A stretch of 5,123 bases of DNA from an uncultured Oscillospiraceae bacterium (GTDB lineage Bacteria; Bacillota; Clostridia; Oscillospirales; Oscillospiraceae). Positions within the stretch are counted from its first letter, which is position 1. Each line of letters opens with the position of its first letter. Below the pieces are notes generated by a model, which saw nothing but the letters and a program-made list of their open reading frames with translations, was not told where the DNA came from and searched no databases. The stretch lies in assembly GCA_937915075.1 (NCBI GenBank), contig CALDMA010000056.1:1-5123 (forward strand). The letters are read 5' to 3'. Below are positions 1 through 5,123 of the stretch, one piece after another. The position numbers and the translations under genes were made by a program.

Positions 1-927
1 TCTCAGCAGAAGGATTTCCGCCAGATCAAGAACGCGGTCATCAAGGAAGCGGAACATATCCACATGAACAAAATCTCCTTCGAAGACACTGAGATGCAGG
101 ACGATGGAGAGCGAATCAGCACTTATGACATGAGCTACGAATGCCAAGAAATACAAAGAGTGGCGAACGATGATAGTTTCCCTCTGGAGGAACGGGACGA
201 AGCGGCGGAGCAATTGGAACAGCTTGCGGAGAGCGGTGATGCCCACGCGCAATATATTATCGGCACGGCGTACCGCGACGGTGGGCTGCTGATACCGGAC
301 ACGGTCAAAGCGCAGAAGCTGTTGGAACGTGCTGCCGAGCAGGAAATCGACGCGGCGCAATATGCGTTGGGCAAGCTGTATCTCTCCGCCGATGCTGACG
401 TTCATGATTCTGCCAAGGGAGTCTACTGGCTGAAACGCTCCGCCGATAACGGCAACGACTACGCCGCCTATCGGCTGGGAAAGGAATATCTCGGCGGTGA
501 GAATGTGCCCAAGGACGCTTCGGCTGCGGCGGAATATCTGTGGCAGGCCGCGAACAACGGAAATGCCTACGCACAATATCTATTGGGAAAGCTGTACCTC
601 ATGGGCGAGGGCGTTCCAAAAGATACGGATGCCGCTTACAAGTGGTTCACGAAAGCGTATTACGGTGGACATACCTACGCAGGAATATTCATGGACCGCA
701 TTGACCGCGGGAAACAATGCCCGCCCTCGGTTATGCTGGCGGCCACGCGGCTGCTCTACCACATGGGTAATATCTTCCGTGACAACGCCCCCGCTATGCC
801 GACGGTCGGCGGCATCCACATTGATCGTAAGCGGTTACAGGAGCTTCAGCGTAAGCGCATTGCCCTTGGTCACAAGCCGGACGATCATGAGGTGGAATCG
901 CAGGGTTATACGATGCGGTTCTATTGA
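1..927 (+). CDS. C-terminal part of a MobP-type relaxase with Sel1 repeats (5' end outside window)
   Basis: The frame is open from base 1 to the TGA at 925-927, giving 308 residues; the ATG at 64 is internal and has no convincing ribosome binding site, so the gene is read as 5'-truncated by the window. Four consecutive Sel1/TPR-like helical repeats are visible at about 223-342, 343-453, 454-561 and 562-669, with the typical A-x-Y-x-L-G-K-x-Y-L core and G-V-P-K-D turns (NAYAQYLLGKLYLMGEGVPK in the fourth). They are followed by LLYHMGNIFRD and a basic tail ending near RIALGHKPDDHE. From family knowledge, this order (Sel1 repeats, then L-x-x-x-G-x-I-F, then a basic G-H-K-x-D-D-H-E tail) recurs at the C-terminus of MobP-type relaxases on gut Firmicutes integrative elements, which nick the origin of transfer and pilot the DNA strand. 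The catalytic N-terminal relaxase domain is not in the window, so the relaxase assignment is inference. A stand-alone Sel1 protein is the alternative. The integrase at 3437 supports the mobile context. Confidence 0.72.
   Translation, partial: SQQKDFRQIKNAVIKEAEHIHMNKISFEDTEMQDDGERISTYDMSYECQEIQRVANDDSFPLEERDEAAEQLEQLAESGDAHAQYIIGTAYRDGGLLIPDTVKAQKLLERAAEQEIDAAQYALGKLYLSADADVHDSAKGVYWLKRSADNGNDYAAYRLGKEYLGGENVPKDASAAAEYLWQAANNGNAYAQYLLGKLYLMGEGVPKDTDAAYKWFTKAYYGGHTYAGIFMDRIDRGKQCPPSVMLAATRLLYHMGNIFRDNAPAMPTVGGIHIDRKRLQELQRKRIALGHKPDDHEVESQGYTMRFY
223..669 (+). repeat. Four tandem Sel1-like protein repeats inside the relaxase gene
   Basis: The encoded protein repeats with a period of about 36-40 residues: LAESGDAHAQYIIGTAY, then EIDAAQYALGKLYL, NDYAAYRLGKEYL and NAYAQYLLGKLYL, each followed by an acidic or lysine-rich turn and a second helix with A-x-x-x-L/W. 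This is the Sel1 subtype of TPR-like repeats, which form alpha-solenoids that bind protein partners. The repetition is at protein level; the DNA copies have diverged, so recent slippage is not indicated. Confidence 0.85.
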
Positions 928-928
928 T

Positions 929-1834
929 TCAGCAGACGTCCCGGTCACCCCGCCCATACCGCTTGCGGTATTGCAGCGGCGAGGCACCGTAGCGCAGGCG
1001 GAACTGCTCGATGAAGTGACTGAGCTGGTTGTAGCCCGTTTCCGCGCAGATCTCGGTGATCGGCCGGTCCGTGCCGACAATCATGCTCTTGGCCATGTAG
1101 AGCCGGTATTCATTCCGGTACCGCGTCGGCGTCATGCCGGTGTACTTTTTGAACAATACGCTAAGCATGGTGCGGTTGACCGCCGCAGCGGAAGCAAGCT
1201 GTCCGGCAGACAGCGGCTCGCTGTAATGCTCGTGCAGGCAGCGGAGCGCGGCTTGAAAAAGCCGCGCCTCCTCGCCGCCTTTCTCCGTCCCGCCGCGGAA
1301 GCTGCGTGTCAGCTCGCGCAGCACCTGCGTAAGCAGCTCATATACAGCGAAGCAGTCCGGCTCGCCCTCCCGCGCACAGCAGTCGTGCAGGATCTCCGAC
1401 CACTCTGCGCGCAGCGGCAGAACGGCGTGGGAAAAGGCTGCATCCTCCAGCAGCGGACAGATATAGCGCCGAAGCAGCGCGGGCGGGAAAAGCTGCTTCG
1501 ACGCGAAATTGATACACAGCGTTCGCGTGTCGCCCTGCGCCGTTCGGGAGCCGTGCAGGTGCCCCGCGTTGACAAGCAGAAGGTCGTCCGGCGTCAGCGC
1601 CAGACTCCCGCCCTCAACGGTGTAGTCAAGCGCGCCCTCATAGACCCATGTGAGCTGCACATCGCTGTGCCAATGGAGCGGGATATGCTCTCTTGCGGCA
1701 TGGCGGTAGCTCTGGGTATACACCGAGAGCGGAAGGTCGTCCGAAAGCGGCGCGATATGCTCGTGCAGCTTATCGTCCACCGTCAGATAAAATTCGCCCT
1801 GCATGCCCTCGCATTTCGGAAATGGTACAGCCAT
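929..1834 (-). CDS. AraC-family transcriptional regulator with N-terminal cupin domain
   Basis: A 301-residue cytoplasmic DNA-binding protein of normal length for the AraC/XylS family. Residues about 45-95 form the cupin-like sensor (HWHSDVQLTWVYEG at 54-67, NAGHLHG at 89-95). Residues about 190-292 hold the two helix-turn-helix motifs: LSAGQLASAAAVNRTMLSVL (208-227) and PITEICAETGYNQLSHFIEQ (258-277), followed by FRLRYGASPLQYR, which matches the family signature G(F/Y)-x-x-x-x-x-F-x-x-x-F-x-x-x-x-G-x-(S/T)-P-x-x-Y-R. The start chosen is the ATG at 1834 because GGGGGG (1842-1847) lies 7 nt upstream of it. The frame stays open far upstream, opposite the hydrolase, but that part shows no conserved domain. 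The gene is divergent from the amidohydrolase with a 162-bp gap, so the natural inference is that it controls that enzyme, and perhaps itself, in response to a small molecule bound by the cupin. The effector is unknown. Its stop lies one base from the relaxase stop. Confidence 0.93.
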   Translation of the reverse strand: MAVPFPKCEGMQGEFYLTVDDKLHEHIAPLSDDLPLSVYTQSYRHAAREHIPLHWHSDVQLTWVYEGALDYTVEGGSLALTPDDLLLVNAGHLHGSRTAQGDTRTLCINFASKQLFPPALLRRYICPLLEDAAFSHAVLPLRAEWSEILHDCCAREGEPDCFAVYELLTQVLRELTRSFRGGTEKGGEEARLFQAALRCLHEHYSEPLSAGQLASAAAVNRTMLSVLFKKYTGMTPTRYRNEYRLYMAKSMIVGTDRPITEICAETGYNQLSHFIEQFRLRYGASPLQYRKRYGRGDRDVC

Positions 1835-1996
1835 TCTCTCGCCCCCCTTTTTCCCTATCCTACCACATCCCTTCGCAGCGGAAAAGCAAAAAATAACAGT
1901 TTTTGTTTGATATCTGATAGAATTCGCTTTTTCGGTCCCGTATACTGGTATCATCACAGAACAAAACCGATAGTTTGAAGCGGAAGGGAGCAGACT
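1835..1996. promoter_or_regulatory. Divergent control region between regulator and amidohydrolase genes
   Basis: This 162-bp AT-richer stretch separates the two divergent genes and must hold both promoters and any operator. For the + strand the best candidate is an extended -10, TGGTATCAT at 1946-1954, about 40 bases before the start codon, with no good -35; TATACT at 1941-1946 is an alternative. A weak -35 fits a promoter that needs an activator, as many AraC targets do. Possible operator elements are the dyad CAAAAA (1887-1892) / TTTTTG (1900-1905) and the TATCtGATA dyad at 1911-1919, with further GATA/TATC words nearby. No clear promoter for the regulator gene was found. The region's role is inferred from gene layout; the specific sites are tentative. 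Confidence 0.5.
1982..1990 (+). promoter_or_regulatory. Ribosome binding site of the amidohydrolase
   Basis: GGAAGGGAG ends 6 nt before the ATG at 1997. It is a good Shine-Dalgarno match with proper spacing and fixes the start of the hydrolase gene. Confidence 0.85.
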
Positions 1997-3229
1997 ATGC
2001 TGATCATCAATGAAGAACGTCTTTTGGAGCGTATCCACACGCTTGGCGCGGTCGGTCTTGATGCCGGCGGCCACCGCACCCGCCTTGCTGCCTCCGATGA
2101 GGATAAGGCGGGGCGCGATCTCGTGTCCCGCTGGATGAGCGAGGCCGGTCTCACGGTCGTGACCGATTACATTGGAAATCTTTTTGGTATCTGGACGCCG
2201 GAGAACTGCGCCGACGCCGCGCCGCTCATGCTCGGCTCGCACATTGATACCGTCATCAATGCCGGGCAATTTGACGGCTGCTACGGCGTTCTTGTGGCGC
2301 TTGAGGTCGTTGAAACGCTCAAGGCGTCGGGCTTTGTGCCCGCGCGTCCCATCGCTATCGGCGCGTTCACCAATGAAGAGGGCGTGCGCTACGCGCCCGA
2401 CATGATGGGCTCCCTCGTCTATGCGGGCGGCTACCCGCTCGAAAAGGCGCTTGCCTCTGTCGGCACGGACGGCACGGTGCTCGGCGAGGAACTCCGGCGC
2501 ATCGGGTACGCGGGTACGGTCGAGCCGGGCTTTCTCAAGCCCTGTGCGTTTGTGGAGCTGCACATTGAGCAGGGGCCTATTCTCGACACCGAGGGCATTT
2601 CCATCGGCGCGGTCGAAAACCTGCAGGGCATTTCCTGGCAGCGCGTCACCATCGAAGGAGAGCAGAACCATGCCGGCACCACGCCGACCGCCTACCGCGT
2701 GGACGCGGGCCTCGCCGCCGCAAAGGCCATCACCTTCCTGCGCCGCCGCTGTGAGCTGCCGGACAGCCGCACCGTCGCCACCACCGGCTGCATCGCGTTC
2801 GAGCCGAACGCCATCAACGTCATTCCATCCAGGGCTGTGTTCACCGTGGACGTCCGCAACTCTGACGCGCAGCAGCTCTGTGCCGAGGAGCAGGCGCTTG
2901 CCGACTACCTCGCGGAGCTGGAAAGGACTGACCGCGTCAAGATCACAGCCGAGCGGCTCAGCCGTTTTGACCCGGTGCTCTTCGACGAGGGGATCGTGCA
3001 GCTCATTGAACGCTCCGCCACCGCGCGGGGGCTTTCCTGCCGCCGCATGACCTCCGGTGCGGGGCAGGACGCGCAGATGCTCGCCCGCATCTGTCCCACG
3101 GCGATGATCTTCGTTCCAAGTATCCGCGGTATCAGCCACAATCCGCTGGAGCTGACACGCGACGCCGACCTTGCTGCTGGTGCCAATGTGTTTCTCGATG
3201 TCGTAGCACAGCTTGCCGCGAAAGAATAA
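1997..3229 (+). CDS. M20-family Zn-dependent amidohydrolase (allantoate amidohydrolase / N-carbamoyl-amino-acid hydrolase / beta-ureidopropionase group)
   Basis: This 410-residue enzyme is complete, close to the length of E. coli AllC. Such enzymes use two metal ions to cleave a terminal carbamoyl group, releasing CO2 and ammonia from allantoate, N-carbamoyl-L-amino acids or N-carbamoyl-beta-alanine. All five expected metal ligands are seen: H82 (GSHIDTV), D93 (QFDGCYG), E128 next to the catalytic-base candidate E127 (TNEEGVRY), H189 (ELHIEQGP) and H381 (GISHNPLE). The lid/dimerisation domain lies at about residues 215-330, with GEQNHAGTTP (221-230) and VDVRNSD (284-290), which in relatives contribute H and R to the substrate carboxylate site. 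Odd: the usual SGAGHDAQ motif reads SGAGQDAQ here (Q357). No signal peptide, so cytoplasmic. It stands alone between an upstream ribosome binding site and a strong terminator, divergent from an AraC regulator. No transporter, hydantoinase or purine/pyrimidine catabolic gene is adjacent, so the substrate is open. Family confidence is high; exact activity is not known. Confidence 0.93.
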   Translation: MLIINEERLLERIHTLGAVGLDAGGHRTRLAASDEDKAGRDLVSRWMSEAGLTVVTDYIGNLFGIWTPENCADAAPLMLGSHIDTVINAGQFDGCYGVLVALEVVETLKASGFVPARPIAIGAFTNEEGVRYAPDMMGSLVYAGGYPLEKALASVGTDGTVLGEELRRIGYAGTVEPGFLKPCAFVELHIEQGPILDTEGISIGAVENLQGISWQRVTIEGEQNHAGTTPTAYRVDAGLAAAKAITFLRRRCELPDSRTVATTGCIAFEPNAINVIPSRAVFTVDVRNSDAQQLCAEEQALADYLAELERTDRVKITAERLSRFDPVLFDEGIVQLIERSATARGLSCRRMTSGAGQDAQMLARICPTAMIFVPSIRGISHNPLELTRDADLAAGANVFLDVVAQLAAKE

Positions 3230-3245
3230 CAGCAAGCCGTTCTAC

Positions 3246-3272
3246 AAGGACGCCGCTTACCGCGGCGTCCTT
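3246..3272 (+). terminator. Rho-independent terminator after the amidohydrolase
   Basis: AAGGACGCCGC (3246-3256) pairs perfectly with GCGGCGTCCTT (3262-3272) across a 5-nt loop, giving an 11-bp GC-rich stem 16 bases after the stop codon. The following tract (TCTATATTCTCT) is only moderately T-rich. It closes the hydrolase as a single-gene transcript and separates it from the integrase. Confidence 0.85.
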
Positions 3273-3436
3273 TCTATATTCTCTCATGCACAAAGCGCAT
3301 ATTTTGCGCTGCTTAAAAACAATAGGACTTTTCCAAAAACGCACCGCTGTAACCAAAGAAGATGCTCGAAAAAGTAATAGCTTTCTTCACAAAGTTGTGG
3401 TATGTGTTGTGGCTATCAGGAAAGGAGTGATTCCAT
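3273..3436. promoter_or_regulatory. Integrase upstream region with small repeats; no excisionase gene seen
   Basis: This non-coding, AT-rich stretch holds a short dyad AGCGCA (3294-3299) / TGCGCT (3305-3310), a CACAA-AG-TTGTG palindrome (3388-3399), and a direct repeat GTTGTGG at 3394-3400 and 3406-3412, spaced 12 bp apart (about one helical turn). A clean sigma-70-type promoter was not found. The repeats lie 25-45 bases before the integrase start and could bind a regulator of recombination; this is inference. No small basic excisionase-like protein is encoded here. Confidence 0.4.
3421..3427 (+). promoter_or_regulatory. Ribosome binding site of the integrase
   Basis: AAAGGAG lies 9 nt upstream of the ATG at 3437, a strong Shine-Dalgarno match that supports this start. 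Confidence 0.85.
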
Positions 3437-4591
3437 ATGGCTAAGAAACGTGCCAACGGAGAGGGCAGCATCCGCAAGCGGTCCGATGGACGCTGGGAGG
3501 GCCGCTACACTGCAGGCTACCATCCTGAAACCGGCAAGCGGATCATTAAAAATGTCCTCGGCAAGACTCAGGCGGAATGCAAGGCAAAATTGAGTGCCGC
3601 GCTGGAATCGGTCAAGGGCATCGACGTCAGCCGCGCCGATGAATATACCATCGCCACATGGCTGAGAAGCTGGTATAATATCTATGCAAAGCCGAATGTG
3701 AGAGTTGCCACAGCTGACCGCTACCAATTGATGGTCGAGCAGTACACCATTCCCCGTATCGGCAATATCAAACTCACCAAGCTAACTGCCCACGATCTTC
3801 AAAAGCTCTACAAGGAGCTGATGGAAAACGGTCGCATCGACCGCAAGAGCGGTCACGGCAATCCGGGACTCAGCAGTACGACTGTCCGCAGCTTACACCT
3901 GATGCTACACAACGCCTTCGAGCGAGCGGTCAAGGAGCGCCTAATCCTGCGTAATCCGACTGAGGACTGCATCGCTCCCAAAATTCAGAAGTTCGAGATG
4001 CAGATCCTTCAGCCGGAACATATCAAAGACTATCTCGATGCAGCAAATGCCCGTGGACTCCTCCCCATGTTCTATTTGGAACTGGTCAGCGGATTACGCA
4101 AAGGCGAACTCACTGCCCTTCTCTGGTCTGACCTCGATATCCAGAACCGAACCATATCTGTCAGCAAACAGTATGTGAAAAATCCAAACGGCGAGCTGGC
4201 TCTAACACGACCAAAAACAGAGACCTCGGTCCGCAAGGTCAGCATACCGCAAGAAGCCGTAGACCTTCTGATAGCGGAACATAATAAGCACCCTGACAAC
4301 CCCTATATGTTCCCCTCACCAATCTCAGGAGAGATGTATTATCCCGACTCCATCGTAAACCTGCATAAGAAGATACTGAAAGACGCAGGACTGCCGCACA
4401 TACGCTTCCATGATCTCAGACACACATTCGCGACCTTGGCACTACAGAATGGCATAGATGTGAAAACCGTCAGCAGTATGCTGGGTCACTACGACGCGGG
4501 ATTCACCCTGCGAACCTACACCCACGCAACAAGGCAGAAGCAGGACGAAGCCGCACAGACCATGGGCAGCTTCATGGCACAGGTCATGTGA
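3437..4591 (+). CDS. Tyrosine recombinase / integrase of the Tn916-type (phage integrase) family
   Basis: This complete 384-residue integrase would catalyse insertion and excision of the mobile element by strand exchange through a covalent 3'-phosphotyrosine. Domains in order: an N-terminal arm-binding domain of the AP2-like type (GSIRKRSDGRWEGRY at 10-24, ETGKR at 31-35), a SAM-like core-binding domain (about 69-175, TIATWLRSWY, NIKLTKLTAHDLQKLY) and the catalytic domain (about 190-370). The catalytic residues are all seen: R221 (SGLRKGE), K260 in the beta-hairpin (RPKTETSVR), H325 and R328 (HDLRHT), H351 (MLGH) and the nucleophile Y361 (RTYTHA). The enzyme therefore looks active. The gene is followed at 19 bases by a terminator and then by tRNA-Thr, whose 3' end points toward it, the standard setting of a tRNA-targeting integrase. 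Codon use looks less G/C-rich at third positions than in the amidohydrolase, consistent with a different origin for the cargo. Confidence 0.96.
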   Translation: MAKKRANGEGSIRKRSDGRWEGRYTAGYHPETGKRIIKNVLGKTQAECKAKLSAALESVKGIDVSRADEYTIATWLRSWYNIYAKPNVRVATADRYQLMVEQYTIPRIGNIKLTKLTAHDLQKLYKELMENGRIDRKSGHGNPGLSSTTVRSLHLMLHNAFERAVKERLILRNPTEDCIAPKIQKFEMQILQPEHIKDYLDAANARGLLPMFYLELVSGLRKGELTALLWSDLDIQNRTISVSKQYVKNPNGELALTRPKTETSVRKVSIPQEAVDLLIAEHNKHPDNPYMFPSPISGEMYYPDSIVNLHKKILKDAGLPHIRFHDLRHTFATLALQNGIDVKTVSSMLGHYDAGFTLRTYTHATRQKQDEAAQTMGSFMAQVM

Positions 4592-4609
4592 GTAAACAAG
4601 CGCAAAATT

Positions 4610-4648
4610 ACCGGAGAGAAGGCGAAAGCCTCCTCTCCGGTGCTCTTT
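4610..4648 (+). terminator. Rho-independent terminator after the integrase
   Basis: ACCGGAGAG (4610-4618) pairs with CTCTCCGGT (4633-4641). After one A/C mismatch the stem continues as AGGC (4620-4623) with GCCT (4628-4631), closed by a GAAA tetraloop (4624-4627). TGCTCTTT follows, a short T-rich tail. It starts 19 bases after the integrase stop. Confidence 0.8.
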
Positions 4649-4670
4649 AAACCTATCCGCACATTTCCGC

Positions 4671-4719
4671 GTGTGGGTCACGGTGTGGGTCAGCAATTGA
4701 CCCACATTTTGACCCACAC
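4671..4719. repeat. 49-bp two-tier palindrome made of four TGTGGGTCA units
   Basis: GTGTGGGTCA occurs directly repeated at 4671-4680 and 4683-4692. Its reverse complement follows at 4698-4706 (TGACCCACA, 9 bases) and 4710-4719 (TGACCCACAC). The inner pair forms a 9-bp stem around the 5-nt loop GCAAT; the outer pair adds 10 bp beyond a 3x3 internal loop. The two direct copies start 12 bp apart, as do the two inverted copies. It lies between the integrase terminator and tRNA-Thr, so binding sites for integrase or an accessory factor near the attachment site are the leading guess. There is no T-tract, so a terminator is unlikely. Confidence 0.9.
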
Positions 4720-4740
4720 CATTTCCGGCGTTTTTGCAAC

Positions 4741-4776
4741 GAAAAAGCACCGAAAACCGAAGTTTTCGATGCTTTT

Positions 4777-4777
<1 letters not shown>
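4741..4777 (-). terminator. UUCG-loop terminator of the tRNA operon, probably bidirectional
   Basis: Read on the - strand, a stem of 8 bp, one mismatch and 7 bp is closed by C(UUCG)G (loop at 4758-4761) and ends in five T's (4742-4746). The stem begins at the last base of the CCA of tRNA-Thr (4777), so tRNA end and terminator are directly fused. On the + strand the same hairpin ends in TTTTT (4773-4777), so it could also stop transcription coming from the integrase side. Confidence 0.85.
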
Positions 4778-4852
<75 letters not shown>

Positions 4853-4855
4853 GAG

Positions 4856-4932
<77 letters not shown>

Positions 4933-4972
4933 ATATACGCACGGTGCCGAGTCAATCCGACTCAACAAATTG

Positions 4973-5001
4973 ATTATAGCACTTACAACGTCTGTTGTAA
5001 A
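4973..5001 (-). promoter_or_regulatory. Sigma-A type promoter for tRNA-Asp/tRNA-Thr
   Basis: On the - strand TTTACA (4996-5001) and a perfect TATAAT (4973-4978) are separated by exactly 17 bases, about 40 bases before the start of tRNA-Asp. A palindrome TTACAAC-GTCT-GTTGTAA (4983-5000) fills most of the spacer and overlaps the -35 box. Confidence 0.8.
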
Positions 5002-5011
5002 GAGTTTTTTC

Positions 5012-5087
5012 TGGCAGGGGCAGAAAGATTCGAACTCTCGACACGCGGTTTTGGAGACCGCTGCTCTACCAGCTGAGCTATACCCCT
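5012..5087 (-). tRNA. tRNA-Trp (anticodon CCA), CCA encoded
   Basis: A 76-nt cloverleaf: acceptor AGGGGTA pairs with TGCCCCT, the D arm is AGCTCAGCTGGTAGAGC, the anticodon stem GCGGT/ACCGC encloses loop CTCCAAA (anticodon CCA), the T loop is TTCGAAT, the discriminator is G, and CCA is encoded. It is separated by three bases from the next upstream tRNA, so the two probably share a transcript. Confidence 0.96.
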
Positions 5088-5090
5088 ATA

Positions 5091-5123
5091 TGGTGGGCCT
5101 TCGGGGACTCGAACCCGGGACCG
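5091..5123 (-). tRNA. 3' part of a further tRNA (isotype not determinable; tRNA-Met possible)
   Basis: The window ends inside this gene. Visible are the encoded CCA (5091-5093), discriminator A, acceptor strand AAGGCCC, and T arm CCGGG-TTCGAGT-CCCCG, which has one C-C mismatch in the stem. The anticodon lies outside. An acceptor beginning GGGCCTT is seen in some elongator tRNA-Met genes, so Met is a guess only. Confidence 0.85.

Noticed and set aside
497..1978. A 493-codon open frame on the + strand spanning the relaxase end and the antisense of the regulator gene.
   Set aside because: It overlaps two well-supported genes in another frame or strand, shows no domain, and has arginine-rich composition typical of shadow frames.
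2421..3050. A 209-codon + strand frame inside the hydrolase gene.
   Set aside because: Very rich in S, R, P and A with no recognisable motif; it is an out-of-frame reading of the enzyme gene.
1835..3235. The regulator's reading frame stays open on the - strand through the control region and opposite the whole hydrolase, which could suggest a 768-residue protein.
   Set aside because: The upstream part is the antisense of a clearly conserved enzyme gene, rich in R, H, D, G and A with no domain, and crosses the terminator and the divergent promoter region. The cupin-HTH part from 1834 is already full length and has its own ribosome binding site. The openness follows from high GC and codon bias.
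4671..4719. Possible CRISPR-like array or terminator from the repeated TGTGGGTCA units.
   Set aside because: Units are 9-10 bases, in both orientations and without spacers of CRISPR size, and no T-tract follows; neither reading fits.
4949..4963. Small dyad GAGTC/GACTC in the leader of tRNA-Asp.
   Set aside because: Five-bp arms are too short to distinguish from chance, and no T-run follows.

Overview
The window reads as one end of an integrative mobile element lying against a chromosomal tRNA cluster in a Gram-positive gut-type bacterium, most likely a Clostridia/Oscillospiraceae relative. The support is the family look of the relaxase tail and integrase, the purine-rich Shine-Dalgarno sites, and tRNA genes that encode CCA. 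The organism assignment is inference; no ribosomal RNA or other marker gene is present.

Layout from left to right. (1) 1-927, + strand: the 3' part of a gene whose product has four Sel1-type repeats and a C-terminal tail like those of MobP-type relaxases. (2) 929-1834, - strand: an AraC-family regulator with an N-terminal cupin domain, whose stop codon sits one base from the relaxase stop. (3) 1835-1996: a short divergent control region. (4) 1997-3229, + strand: an M20-family zinc amidohydrolase of the allantoate amidohydrolase / N-carbamoyl-amino-acid hydrolase / beta-ureidopropionase group, followed by a strong terminator at 3246-3272. (5) 3437-4591, + strand: a complete tyrosine integrase with all catalytic residues, followed by a terminator. 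(6) 4592-4776: non-coding, with a striking 49-bp two-tier palindrome built from four copies of TGTGGGTCA, then a UUCG-loop terminator. (7) 4777-5123, - strand: tRNA-Thr(GGT), tRNA-Asp(GTC), tRNA-Trp(CCA) and the 3' end of a fourth tRNA, with a clear promoter between Trp and Asp.

How it fits together: the relaxase would process the element for conjugative transfer, and the integrase would insert and excise it. The 3' end of tRNA-Thr faces the integrase, which is the usual geometry for tRNA-targeted integration, so the element-chromosome junction probably lies between about 4592 and 4800. The regulator-hydrolase pair forms a self-contained divergent module between relaxase and integrase and looks like metabolic cargo: a locally controlled enzyme that would release ammonia and CO2 from a ureido compound. 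No transporter or other pathway gene is visible, so the substrate cannot be fixed. No excisionase gene is visible directly upstream of the integrase. No non-coding stretch exceeds 300 bases.
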